Shown piece after piece: positions 21,831 to 32,461 of a DNA stretch of 64,000 nucleotides. The translations under genes were made by a program, and so were the position numbers. The DNA comes from Pegea sp. RAD2-039. Its lineage: Eukaryota > Chordata > Thaliacea > Salpida > Salpidae. The DNA lies in assembly GCA_034620365.1 (NCBI GenBank), contig JAQGEQ010000131.1:62001-126000 (forward strand), in the 5' to 3' direction. The notes beneath the pieces were generated by a model, which saw only the letters and a program-made list of their open reading frames with translations, was not told the DNA's origin and ran no database searches. Position 1 is the stretch's first letter. The number at the start of each line of letters is the position of its first letter.

Positions 21831-22279
21831 TGACGTCATCAGCATCATGTAGTTAAACAATGTTGAAAGCAATAATGAAGTCGCCAGTTCAAGAGTTGAT
21901 GACGTCACTAAATTTGGTTATACCATGACGTCACATGATCATTGTTTTCTGAGAAAATCATTTATGGTAGTGAAGTCCTTTGATCTGGTGGTATTGTTAC
22001 TTGTAGTGACGTCATCAATTAGTAGTTTAGAGAAGCTAAAGAAAGATTTTAGGATTATAAATTATGATGTTAACAAATTTTACGTCATCAGCTTTGATAG
22101 AAAAGATGTAAAAGCCAATTTTGAATCAACAACTGATACACTGATAAACGGGTAGGATTGAGTAACATCATCATTATCTATGTGATGATAAAGTTGATTA
22201 GGACATTCAGATAATAATAATGACGTCATCAGTTTATCTTCATATAACATTTGAAGTGATGATAGCAACGATGACGTCA
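21831..22279. repeat. Cluster of six perfect TGACGTCA palindromes (copy F)
   Basis: Perfect sites are at 21,831, 21,900, 21,926, 22,007, 22,221 and 22,272. The segment 21,898-22,017 is bounded by GATGACGTCACT and its inverse AGTGACGTCATC, and its interior is in the opposite orientation to the matching segment of copy E (6,471-6,590). To the right, 22,010-22,155 is open in frame (SSLEKLKKDF, later DRKDVKANFESTTDTLING) and matches the fragment at 9,400-9,625. Confidence 0.75.
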
Positions 22280-22339
22280 TTAATAACTAGTCGTAAGTGA
22301 GTGAGTTTACTTTAAAAACTACTCGAATTAGTCTTAGTG

Positions 22340-22800
22340 AATTCTAATTTTCGTTATCAGTTAAACCACAGCTCATTATGTTTATTGTGATTAAAATAAA
22401 TTCTGAAATTGTTTTCTTTTAAACTAGTTGTTAAAAAATATCGAATAATTTTTCAATTTTTCAAAAAAATTTTTCATTTTCTCATTATAAGACTAAAATA
22501 AAATAATATCATCGCGTTTACATGTTGTATAATACCAATATCTTTTTAGGTTTATTTATTTAAACACATTTATTTAACTATAGTCAAAATAAAATACTGT
22601 TCTTTTATGTTATTTGAAAATTTATATTTATAAACAGTAAGAAGTTATTTTAAATTTTCTTATTCTCATAATTGAGATCTTTAGAGGTTGAGCTGTATCA
22701 CAAAAATCTCATTAATTTTTAGGATGATATTCCTTGTGCATCCATAATTACTAAAAATTGTTCGTTTGCTTCATGGTTTGAATGTTAGTTATCTTATTAA
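22340..22800 (+). repeat. Duplicon B, left part
   Basis: It runs parallel to 30,620-31,080 (C) and 59,420-59,870 (D). Shared blocks are AAAAATATCGAATAATTTTT, ATCATCGCGTTTACATG and ATTGAGATCTTTAGAGGT. It is clearly more diverged than C is from D. LINE copy 2 now separates it from its zinc-finger part at 27,241. Confidence 0.7.
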
Positions 22801-22807
22801 ATTATTC

Positions 22808-22952
22808 TATTTGAATAAGGTTCTATTTGAATAAGTGCTTATAAGTTGTGATAAAGTTATTTCTAGGAAGTGAATTGTTTATTATATATATATTATATTT
22901 TGTGGTTGGTGACAGTAAAAATCTTTTATAAATCTTTGGTGGATACACATTT
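22808..22952 (+). mobile_element. LINE family A 5' fragment
   Basis: It matches 21,430-21,570: the GTTATTTCTAGGAAGTGAnTT block at about 22,857, then TTGTGGTTGGTGA and GGTGGATACACA. It ends abruptly where the 5' UTR of LINE copy 2 begins. Its start, TTCTATTTGAATAAGTGC, resembles the 5' end of copy 1, so both families share a 5'-terminal sequence. Confidence 0.6.
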
Positions 22953-23095
22953 TTGAATAACTGCTAATAAGCTGTGATTAACTTTTGTGGTGTATTTATT
23001 TATATTTTTACTTATTATTATATATTATTAACTTGGTATATTTGGTATACTTTATTAACTTGGTATATTTTGGGGGGAGTTACTAAAAATCTATC

Positions 23096-24090
23096 ATGGA
23101 AACTATGGTAGATACAAATGACAGGACCTTGCGGTCAAAAGCTCCAAAAAACCCAAGCAAACCAAGTTCTTCAAAACAAGCTTGCAATGGCAATTGCCAA
23201 GCTTGTAACAAAACTTGCTATGGTAAAGATCTGGCAATAGATTTCATCAAATGCCTCTCTAGGTTTCACCTCAATTGTAGTGATGTGAATAAAAAATTAT
23301 ATGATATATTTGAAAATAATAAAATGCAGCAAGTGGGATTTTGTTGGTCCTGCATTAAATGTAGATCTATGGACAAAACAACTACCTCGTCCAACACTAA
23401 CAAAAGCCTATTGTCTGACATCAGCAACACCATATCCACTGAATTGACCAAATTAAAATCTGAAATTGGCAACGATGTTGCCAAAATCAATGAAAAGATT
23501 TCTATCTTATCCAAATCTATGGATGAACTGGAAGCCTCCACAAAGAAGCCTCTCACATGGGCCTCAGTTGTTGGTAATTCTGGATCCGAAAAAAATACTA
23601 GCGTGGTGCAACTTCTTGCCAAGAAGGTTACTGACACGCACAAGAAACTTACTCTGGACCGGGAGGATAGAGAAAACAATGTCATCATCTTTGGTGTCCC
23701 TGAGACTGATAAAGACGATGACATCAAGACTTTTAATCAAATGTGCACTCAAGGTTTGGTGCTGTGGACACTCCAAAAGTTTCAATGACCAGACTCGGGG
23801 CAAAAAGATCAAATCATAAAAGACCGTTAAAAGTGTCCTTTCAGGAAAGATGGGACAAACGTAAGTTTCTTGCTAAGCTGTATAAACTTAAGCAGGACGA
23901 AAAATTCCAGGGCATCAGAGTAGCACATGATATGTGTGAAGATGATCGCGTAGAAAATAAGCGTCTTCTAAAAGAGGCGTACAGCTGAAATCAGAAAGAG
24001 CAACCAACTGATTTCAAATACAAAGTTCGAGGTCCACCATGGGCTTTACAGATTGTGAAGGTCTTTTCAAAAAACGGAAGTGTAAAATAA
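23096..24090 (+). pseudogene. LINE copy 2 ORF1 (PHD protein), broken
   Basis: Open from ATG 23,096 (METMVDTNDR) through the PHD finger, coiled coil and start of the C-terminal domain to a one-base net deletion near 23,752-23,765. The next frame continues to TGA 23,986-23,988 (CGA to TGA relative to copy 3), and the last piece ends at TAA 24,088-24,090. The zinc ligands change at one place: DFIKC where copy 3 has DCIKC. It was a nucleic-acid-binding protein of the retrotransposon RNP and is no longer translated as one chain. Confidence 0.85.
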
Positions 24091-27078
24091 CCACTGGACC
24101 CACATCACCCTTATTCAACCTCTTTTCGCACAAAATTATTAATACTATGCTTCCAGCCCAAGATAACAGTACACAGAAGACTACCACCAAATCTTACAAG
24201 TGTCAAAAAGACAATTTTTCTTTTATATTAGGTATGTTTTTCAACGCACGGTCAATTGTCAACAAAATTTTCGAATTGAAAGTTCTTTTGCTTTCTCAAG
24301 ATTTTACATTTGTTTTCATTACCGAAACTTGGTTGAAACCCTTTTATCCTGACTCCTTTCTGGATGACAGTGATCTTTTTCGTGCTTTGCGCTGTGATAG
24401 ACTGTTTGATAGAGGCGGCGGTGTTTGTGTAATCTATAAAACATCACTGGCACCCATGATTTCAAGAATTAAGATAAATACCATTGATTGCCCAGGATTT
24501 GAGATTATTGCTTTCAATTTTCATTACTCAAAGTCTAAGTTTTCCCGCTTTATATGTACCTACCTACCACCGTCTAAAGTTAACGATGAGGTTACTATTA
24601 AGGCCTTATTGAAGGTTCTGAAAAGCCTTGTTTGTCCTGAGATGTATATTCTCGGGGATTTTAATTTTAGTAGAATTGATTGGAATAACCCAAATTTAGC
24701 ATTCAATGGAAAAATGTTTAATTTGAATGGAGACAAAACTAATTTAGCCAATCTGAGTCATGTCTTTGTAAACTTCTTTGATGCCAATAATCTATCTCAG
24801 ATGGTCACTTTTCTAACCCAAGTTAGTGGTAATACTTTGGATCTTCTCATCACATCAAAACCTGTGAAGGTTATCTACGTTGATCAAAATGAACCTTTTG
24901 CTCTGACATGCTATCACAACATGATTGAATTCAATCTCCAACAAACTTTTTCTACGAACGTTAGAACTCCAAGCATGCGGAACTTTTATCATGGAAATTA
25001 TAACAGTATAAACATTTGTTTTTATCAGGTGTTGACTGGATTTCTGTTTTCAACTCTACCGAAGACATCAATGATATCTACTCGAGGTTTACTAACACTG
25101 TTAATGTGTCAATCATAAAGTTTATACCTTTATATAGAGTCAACAAAAAACCACACTTACCAAGATATTTAAAGAATTTACAGCATTTGAAAAACCTCTT
25201 ATACAAACAAACTAAGGCAGATCCTTCCATCAACTCTCTATACAAAGATCTTTGTCTAGTCTACAAGTAATCAGTTTATAGCTTCTATTTAGGAAATGAA
25301 AGTGCAATCTTATCTTCACCTAGCAAGAAAACGTTTTTTGGCTTCATTATCACAAGCTTAAGGCGAGATATCATCTACCTCCCTTGCTTGATAACGCTAA
25401 TCAGCTGGTGATGGAACCAAAGAATAAAGCTGAATTGCTAAACAAACAATTTGAAAAGGTTTTTATAACCAATGATGGCAATACTCCTACTATTTCCTAC
25501 TCCAATATCCTTTCAAATATCTCTGAGATGGTAGATCTAGACATAACAGTTGATATAGTATCTAAGGCTATTTCTTCTCTAAAATCAACAGTTTCCAACA
25601 CCCCAGACCAAATCCCAGCTTTATTTTTAAGAAAAAGCACTTCTTCTTTAGCGCTATCCTTATCGTTACTCTTTAACATGACTCTTAAGCGGGGAAGACT
25701 TCCACCAATTTGGAAGAATGCTATTATTACTCCAATTTATAAGAAGGGTCCCAGAAACACTGCACTTAACTACAGACCAGTTTTGCTGACTTCGGTTATC
25801 TGCAGAACTCAAGAACATATCATTCACAAACATATATCTAGCCATTTGACGGAGCATCATCTAATATCTGATGTCCAGCATGGTTTTGTTAAGCAAAGAT
25901 CTTCTTAGACTCAACATCTCACTTTTTTCAATGTGCTTACAGCTCATTACGAAAGTAATAATCCATGTGACATCATATACCTTGATTTTGCTAAAGCTTT
26001 TGATTCTGTTCCACACAACAGGCTCATTACAGTATTGAAACACATAAAAATCAGCAACTCTATCTTAAAATGGATTAAAGATTTCTCCTCAGATAGAACC
26101 CAACGAGCCTGTGTAGAAAGATCTTTATGTACTCCTAGTAAAGTCACCAGCGGCGTTCCTCGAGGTTCCGTCCTGGGTCCACTTCTCTTTTTGATTTTCA
26201 TTGAAGACCTCATCAGAAGACTAATAACAGTAGACAATGTCAGTGTGTTTGTGTATGCAGACGACATCAAGCTATTATCTGGTTCTCACTCAAAGCTCCA
26301 AACTGCACTAAATATTGTAGAAAACTGGTCTGCGAATTGGCAACTTAAAATCCAGCCAACAAAGTCTGAAGTTATAACATTCTCCCGTAAGCCAGCTGCC
26401 AACTTCAGCAACCAATACTACATCAATGGATCTATTCTTGAACGAGTATCCTCAGTCATAGACCTCGGCATTACTCTGACATCTGACTTCAAATGGCTCA
26501 GTTATGTTTCCAGAATCATTGGAAAATCTATCAAGCTTGTTCACCTCATCATAAAGACTTTTAATTCTAAAGATCCATGGTTTTTCGTCAACCTTTTCAA
26601 ACTGTACATACGCCCTATTCTTGAATACAATGTCAGTGCATGGATCCCATATCAAGTTGGTGATATCAGAAAAATCGAATCTATTCAGGCAACATTTACG
26701 AGATTGGTTTGCAGGAAACTTAATATCAATTACGAGAGTTATAAGCATAGTCTCAGCTTCTTCAATCTAGATACTTTGGAAATCCGAAGAATAAAATACT
26801 ACCTTATTCTGATTTTTAAAATTATTCACAACCTAATTGATCTTCAGTTTGATGACTTTTTCTCCATTAGTCCCTCCCTCAAGTTATATCAACTTAGAAG
26901 ACATAAATTACATCTTAATAAACCCACTCCACTAGCTACGTTAGCCAGATTAAGTTTTTTCTCGTACCGCACAATCAGTACATGGAACAATCTGCCACTC
27001 ATGTCAAAATCACTTGTGTTGTTCAAAAAAAAGCTGAATTGTTATAATATCGCCAACATTGCCATTTCTAAACTGTGA
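24039..27078 (+). pseudogene. LINE copy 2 ORF2 (endonuclease/RT), broken
   Basis: Pieces 24,039-25,118, 25,016-25,270, 25,384-25,908 and 25,933-27,078 together match the intact ORF2. Breaks are a frameshift near 25,015, TAA at 25,268, a one-base deletion near 25,347 and TAG at 25,906. The catalytic aspartate of the endonuclease CDHN motif is changed to tyrosine (codon 24,912-24,914). The RT core is still readable, with YLDFAKAFDSV and VYADDIKL. A 9-base deletion near the C terminus removes three residues. It is inactive. Confidence 0.9.
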
Positions 27079-27167
27079 ATTTTTCTCTTTTACAATACTA
27101 TGATTCTGTGCAATTCTTCATTGTCATATCCTTTTTGGTTACACGTCAATGAGATCTAATTTGTGAG

Positions 27168-27240
27168 AATGTGTGTTAGCGAGAGGTGCTCTCTTTAGAT
27201 ACCCTCCTTCACATATATTGTAATAAATAAATAAATAAAA
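27168..27240 (+). terminator. LINE 3' end: hairpin and TAAA tail (copy 2)
   Basis: The 3' UTR has GAGAGGTGCTCTC (5-bp stem, 3-base loop) and ends in TAAATA repeats. The same hairpin and tail occur in copy 3. In CR1-type LINEs the RT recognises the RNA 3' end, so this is the likely recognition structure (inference). Confidence 0.5.
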
Positions 27241-27837
27241 ATCATTATAAGTTGTTTTGTTGTATGAAAGACTTGCATGATGACAAAATTGCTTTCCACA
27301 AACATTTCAATCAAATGGTTTCTCACCAATATGCATTATTTCATATGTTAGAAGGTTTGATTTACTCTAAACTTTCTTCCACAAACAATACACTGATATG
27401 GTTTCTTTCCAGTATGAGTTCTTTCATGCGATAAAAGGCTTGAATTTTGACTAAATTTTCTTTCACAAACAATACATTCATATGATTTCTCACCAGTGTG
27501 AGTTCTTTCATGATTGAAAAGTTGAGATTTGTAATTAAATTTTCTACAACAAATCAAACCTTCATATTTATTTTTGCAATATCAGACTTTTTTCAGCAAA
27601 CGTTTTTTTTTTTCATTTACTACTTCTGCTGATTTTTATACTTTTGGTTGACGAATTACTCGTTTTTGTTATATTTTCGCTTTCATTGTTACAAGTAATT
27701 TCATCAACGATACTTTGGTGCCAACCATCCTCTCCACTAAATAATTCATTTGATTGTTTCTTTTTTGATGTTACATTGTCGATGTTACTTTCGGTTGATA
27801 ACAACTTTCGCATCCGATTAATTTGTTTGTTGTCCAT
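27241..27837 (-). pseudogene. C2H2 zinc-finger pseudogene (paralog B)
   Basis: The minus strand starts at MDNK (ATG 27,837), with a linker related to paralogs C and D (MRKLLSTESN, later GWHQSIVDEIT) that ends in a TGA near 27,613. After further breaks come three fingers. The first has lost its leading cysteine (YEGLICC). The second is [20 protein letters not shown]. The third shifts frame after CGRKF through a one-base insertion and continues as SNLLTYE. A degenerate last finger (VCGKQFCHHASLSYNKTT) follows a stop at the LINE junction. This is the most diverged of the four main copies. It is dead. Confidence 0.75.
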
Positions 27838-28145
27838 CAAATTTAGTTTTAATCTAATTAGGTACATGTAAACAAAACGTTTCACTTTTAATAATGATAA
27901 AAACAAAAATTATTTTGTAAAAGCAATCAGTTTTTATTATAAATTTAAATCAACTAAAAATATGATTTTAATTTTAATGAAGAAAGAATTTAGGTTTTAA
28001 TCAAAAGCAGTTCCTTATATATTTTTCAACAGAAAAAATAGTTTTAGAAAATTCAAAAAAACTGTTTCTTCGTCCAAATCTGCGATATAAATTCAACGAA
28101 AAAAAAAATTATTGAAGCTTCATCAAAAATTTTTTCCTTAAGAAT
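27838..28145. other. Upstream flank of zinc-finger pseudogene B
   Basis: It shares TACATGTAAACAAAACG with the flanks of the other paralogs, and loosely matches them to about 28,050. The TGTAG acceptor-like site of the other copies reads TGTAC here. Nothing else is recognised. Confidence 0.4.
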
Positions 28146-28298
28146 TTATTGAAGTTTCTCTTGAGCTGCTGACCTTTCTCTCACTCGTTTAAGTGCTTCG
28201 CCTTTTATAAAACTTTGAGCTGGATGATTTATTCTTGTTGAATCATGAAAAGAGTGAAAAATACAGCTCTTAAATTTCTTAACGAAGTTGATCAGAAA
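28146..28298 (-). pseudogene. Relic resembling the tail of a retroelement RT
   Basis: The minus strand is open for 50 codons between stops and reads FVKKFKSCIFHSFHDSTRIN, then HPAQSFIKGEALKRVRERSA. The HP...SF/IP...AL+R+R pattern is like a conserved segment downstream of the RT core in Penelope-like and some other retroelement polyproteins, as I remember those families. The stretch is isolated. A TTTTACAG lies just upstream and could be chance. Confidence 0.3.
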
Positions 28299-29215
28299 TT
28301 AGCTACTAGCGTTTTCTGTAAAACAAAAAATTGATGTTTTAATAATACAATACCAGAAATTTCCTTTCTGAGTTAAAAACGTTGTTTTCTTTTTAAAATT
28401 TATTATTTAAAGAAAAGTTTTTTAAAACTAAAACTTTCAAAATATTTTAGATATTTTTTGGTGAATTTAATTATAAAAACCAAATTAGTTTACTCTATTC
28501 TCTGAAAATACATTTATTCTTATAATAGTGTATGCAGAAAATTACACAAAAAAGTTCTATAATACAAATATTATCTGAGAAAATTTAAGAAAGTAGAAAG
28601 TTTGAAGAATCATATATAAATTTTGGATATTTTTTTTCTAATTGAACATCAGTAGAGAAAATAAGTGAACTATCAGAATTACATTTCCTTTGCTAAAGAG
28701 ATTATAGATTTATAATAGATGAAGATAATAAAGTATTTTAGATAACCCTGATATAAAAATCTAAAATGATTATCAACGACTTTTCTCTGAGCTTAGATAA
28801 AGAAATAATTTTTTTTCAATTGTGTTTAGCAACTGTTTTTTTTTGTTACAGGTTTTGTTTATGAGATTAAATGACAATTTTTCAATAACTATAAGTAAAA
28901 TTTCAAAAAGAAACTATGTCGATTAAATTTGTAGGTTCCTCAATAAAACTCTGTTATTTTATTTTCTTGTTAACTTTCGGTTCTAATTGTGTTTGTAGTT
29001 AAATATATGTATGATGTTGCAACCTGCATAAAGGTAATGTCTCTAATATTATTTATTTGAGATCTAACTAAATTAAATTATTGATTTTTTGGTTAAAACA
29101 AATTAGTTTAAACACAAATAATTTTATAGATTGTTATCTGTATAAACATCTGCATAAATAAGAGCTACTATAAATTAATTTGACAGACTGCCAATTATCA
29201 ATAACGTCTAGTTTA
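28299..29215. other. AT-rich DNA between duplicons B and C
   Basis: No gene, repeat or duplicon similarity was seen. Confidence 0.4.
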
Positions 29216-29876
29216 AAAAGTGATAAGTATTCTGAGTTTGTAGAAAAGTGCGAGATAAAAGAAAAAAAGTTCTACATTTTGCAAAATGCAATGTTTTTCG
29301 CAAATAAGATATTTAAAAATAAATTACAGTTTGAAAAACATTAAAAACTTTATGATTTAAAAAGAGATAAATTTGATTGGAAATCTGATTCTTTTCTGAG
29401 AGACAGAAGTGCTTTACCTGGATGCGTTTATTAGATATCTCAAGATGATAATTTTGTTAAGGTCAATATGCTTGAAGATCTCAAAGTAAGAAACTTTTCA
29501 TATGAAATGGTTTTAGTCAAAATATTTTTCACTTTGGAGTTACATATTCCTTAAAAAAAATAAATCAATGAAAGATCATTTTGCTGGGAACTTTTGAAAC
29601 ATTGTTTGATTTTCTCAATACCAATTTTATCACTCCCTAGCTTATGTAACACCAATCAGCTTTCTTAGAGAACTTGTAATGTCTTGTGATTTGCTATTAT
29701 TTGTTCAGTATTCAAATGCAAATAAATTGCATGTTTTTAGACAAATTGTTTGCTCAAACGAGACACACAAATTATGTGAAACGGAGTTTAGCGAGCATGT
29801 ATTTCAGACTGTAAGTATGTAGTCATTAATTACCACACTTAAGTCAACTTTAGTTTGTTTTGATTGGTTAATAAAG
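29216..29876 (+). pseudogene. Relic of unknown coding segment (duplicon C)
   Basis: 29,350-29,545 matches the open stretch at 58,150-58,377, with a TAG replacing a tryptophan codon (GCVY*ISQDD). A second stretch, about 29,645-29,810, is open and reads SFLRELVMSCDLLLFVQYSN, then HVFRQIVCSNETHKLCETEF, and is followed by GTAAGTATG, a good 5' splice site. The other copies have stops or lack the GTAAGT. No family is recognised. Confidence 0.35.
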
Positions 29877-30137
29877 TTGGTTTGTTCTTGCAAGTATGCA
29901 AGTATCAAAACTATCGAGTTTAATATAATTATTATAACTGGTTTATATTTAAACAAAAGTATCTATAAGAACTTACAGCTTAGTGATTATGTTTATAAAT
30001 TGGAAGAAAGTGTTAAAGAAAATAGTTTTTTCAAAGTAATGAAAATATGTCGTTTGAAGAGTGTTTTCTTGTTCCCAGTATTAACCTCAAATCTCTATAA
30101 ACGCTTCAAAAGTCAAACCTTTTTCTATTCCACTTAA
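29877..30137 (+). CDS. Unknown 86-residue frame, duplicon C copy
   Basis: The same frame as at 12,646-12,903 and 58,677-58,937. It begins VCSCKYASIKTIEFNIIII and contains LSDYVYKLEESVKENSFF, ending KSQTFFYST. It lacks signal peptide, membrane helix or known motif. Upstream open pieces on the same strand (29,350-29,810) could belong to one decayed gene. ATG at 29,877 is only the first methionine; an exon starting elsewhere is equally possible. Confidence 0.3.
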   Translation: MVCSCKYASIKTIEFNIIIITGLYLNKSIYKNLQLSDYVYKLEESVKENSFFKVMKICRLKSVFLFPVLTSNLYKRFKSQTFFYST

Positions 30138-31769
30138 AAACATCCGAAAACTATATCGATCTTAGTTAGTCTAACTTATTAGCCTAGATTATTAAAATTA
30201 TGAGAAAAAATTTGTTTTATAACTGAATTAATCAACTTTAAAATAAAATTGCAGTAAAAGTAAGAAAGGAAGTTAGTGATAATATTAGTGAATGTTAACC
30301 TTTTACAAATTATATATTCTTTTCGTTTTAAGATTTTGAAAAATTTTCTTATATAGTTGACTGAAGAAAAATTTTAAATTGTTGTTATTTTGTTAATATT
30401 ATTTAATCTTAATTGTTTGGAAAAAAATAAACATAGATTTTTTTCCTGAAATAATTTTTACCTTAAAAACAATATTATATATTAAAAAAAAACAACACAA
30501 TAACCAAACTTATAAATTATTTATTTCGTTTACAGCAAAATGTATAACAAAAATTTTTTACAAGAAATTAAACCTCTGCTAGTTAGCAGTAAACTAGCAA
30601 TCTATAGTGAAATCTAATTTAATTTAGAAGTTAAACCACAATTCATTATGTTTATGGTGCTTATAATAAAATCTGAAACAAATTTTTATTAAACGATTTG
30701 TTAAAAAATATCGAATAATTTTTCAATTTTTCAAAAAAAACTTTTCATTTTCTCATAATAAGACTCAAATAAAATGTTATCATCGCGTTTACATGCTGTA
30801 TAATATCAGTATCTATTTAGGTTTATTAATTTGAACACATTTATTTAACTATAGTGTGATTAAAAATATTATTCTTTTATTCTATTTGAAAGTTTATTTT
30901 TCCAAACAGTATGAAGTTATTTTAAATTTTCTTATTCTAATAATTGAGATCTTTAGAGGTGATGCTGTATCACATAAATTTCAATAATTTTTTTGATGAT
31001 ATTTCTTGTGCTTCCACAACTACTAAATATTGTTCGTTTGCTTCATGGTTTCAATGTTAGTTACCTTATTAAAAGGTTACATATCAACTCTTATATTTTA
31101 TGCATTCTAGTTCAAAATCAAGCAACTCAAAATTTTACCAGATATAAATGATTAATAAATTATCAATTAATTAAACCTAAGATCTTTTCTCGACTTGTTC
31201 ACTACGTAAAAATTTGTTAGGTTTCTTAAAATTGTGATAGAAAATACAAGTTTAGTAATTTTGTTTTAAAATAATGTTTATTGCTCTTACTTACATCAAA
31301 ATACTCGCTTATTTGCTTTTTTCAATTTTAATTTATTATAAGCCAAGCTTGCAAAATTCCTTTTCTTAAAAAGATTAACATTGCTACATTGTATTATTTA
31401 ACACTTTTTCACATTTCTTATATCTAAATTCTGCACTGTATGTTCATTATTTAAGCAAATTTTGTTTATCTATTAAAAAGATTGAAAATTGATTTACACC
31501 AATTAACTGTTTGCAAATTAAAAGTTAAAAAATTAAGAGATAAAAGCTTTCAAGTATATAGTCAATAACACAAAAGAGTTACTATAACCATAAATAACCG
31601 TTTAAATAAACAGAAACGTTTTTTGCCGAAATTACAAGAAAAATTCAGAAATACATAAAACCAACGAAACTTTAAAATGTTGTTAGAAAAATAATAGAAA
31701 AAAAACATGAAATAATAAAAACTAGGATGAATCAAAATTGATCTTTATCTGATCTTTTTCTGATTACTT
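30138..31769. other. Non-coding part of duplicon C
   Basis: It is shared with A, B (partly) and D. It is AT-rich, with no frame conserved across copies. Confidence 0.5.
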
Positions 31770-31846
31770 TGAATCTAAATAATGTAAGTTGTTTGATGGT
31801 ATGAAAGAATTGCATGATGGCCAAATTGCTTTCCACACACAATTCA
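31770..31846 (-). pseudogene. Degenerate last zinc finger of paralog C
   Basis: Just after the stop of the zinc-finger gene the minus strand still encodes VCGKQFGHHAILSYHQTTY in another frame. The same dead finger follows paralogs A, B and D, so the stop or frameshift that cut it off predates the duplications, or this finger was always dispensable. Confidence 0.5.
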
Positions 31847-32461
31847 TTACATTGGTTTTTCACCAGTATGAGTTCTTTTATGTTGTGAAAGAAGGTCATT
31901 TCGACTAAACTTTTTTCCACAAACAATACATTCAAATGGTTTCTCACCAGTATGAATTCTTTTGTGTGATAAGAGGTTTGAATTTTGACTAAACTTTTTT
32001 CCACAAACAATACATTCAAATGGTTTCTCACCAGTATGTGTTCTTTCGTGTCTTAAGAGGTTTGAATTTTGACTAAACTTTGTTCCACAAACAATACATT
32101 CAAATGGTTTCTCACCTGTATGAATTCTTTCGTGATTAATAAACTGAGATCTGCAACTAAAGCGTCTGCAACAAATCAAACATTCATATTTGTCTTTGCC
32201 ATTTGAAATTTTCTTAAACAAAATTTTGTTTTCTTCTTTTCCATTATTTTCTGCTGAAGCACTAATTTGGGTAGAAACGCTTTTCTTAGTTGTTGTATTT
32301 TCTATTTCATTGTTTAAACTGACTTCATCAAAGTTAATTCCGTGCCAGCTATCAAATTCACTAACACATTCATTATCATTTTTCTTGTTAGGTGTTTCAC
32401 CTCTGATGTTACTTTCGTTTGGTAACAACTTTCGCATGCAATCAGATTCTTTGTCGTCCAT
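31847..32461 (-). CDS. C2H2 zinc-finger protein, four fingers (paralog C)
   Basis: From ATG (complement of 32,459-32,461) to the stop at 31,847, about 204 residues; an in-frame TTG 15 bases upstream is not needed. Residues 1-90 form an acidic/polar, Asn- and Lys-rich linker without a recognised domain (no KRAB, ZAD or BTB seen). Four C2H2 fingers with TGEKP linkers follow: [10 protein letters not shown]...HERIH, two with the QNSN helix, and [12 protein letters not shown]. Likely a nuclear DNA-binding regulator. It has two fingers fewer than A, while its first and last fingers match A and D, so the loss was internal. A GTTTACATGTAG just upstream may be a splice acceptor. The frame is intact. 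Confidence 0.75.
   Translation of the reverse strand: MDDKESDCMRKLLPNESNIRGETPNKKNDNECVSEFDSWHGINFDEVSLNNEIENTTTKKSVSTQISASAENNGKEENKILFKKISNGKDKYECLICCRRFSCRSQFINHERIHTGEKPFECIVCGTKFSQNSNLLRHERTHTGEKPFECIVCGKKFSQNSNLLSHKRIHTGEKPFECIVCGKKFSRNDLLSQHKRTHTGEKPM

Larger units (their letters stand above)
18603..22300 (+). repeat. Old composite repeat, copy F
   Basis: This is the partner of copy E (3,688-7,120), with the same order: non-coding lead, zinc-finger relic (19,982-20,093), family A 5' end (21,430-21,807) and TGACGTCA block (21,831-22,279). It differs by about 500 extra bases near 20,130-20,880, by an inverted segment in the TGACGTCA block, and by a different right end. Confidence 0.7.
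22953..27240 (+). mobile_element. CR1-like LINE copy 2, complete in length but decayed
   Basis: 5' UTR 22,953-23,092, ORF1 region 23,096-24,090, ORF2 region 24,039-27,078, 3' UTR and a TAAATAAATAAATAAAA tail ending at 27,240. Both ORFs carry frameshifts and stops. It sits in duplicon B, directly against the end of zinc-finger pseudogene B, and replaces about 700 bases that C and D have there. No clear target-site duplication was found by eye. Confidence 0.9.

Noticed and set aside
31732..32031. 99-codon minus-strand frame with repeated FVEKSLV motifs (also 60,564-60,767 and 60,957-61,163)
   Set aside because: It is the shifted frame of the zinc-finger array; the repetition reflects the finger repeats.
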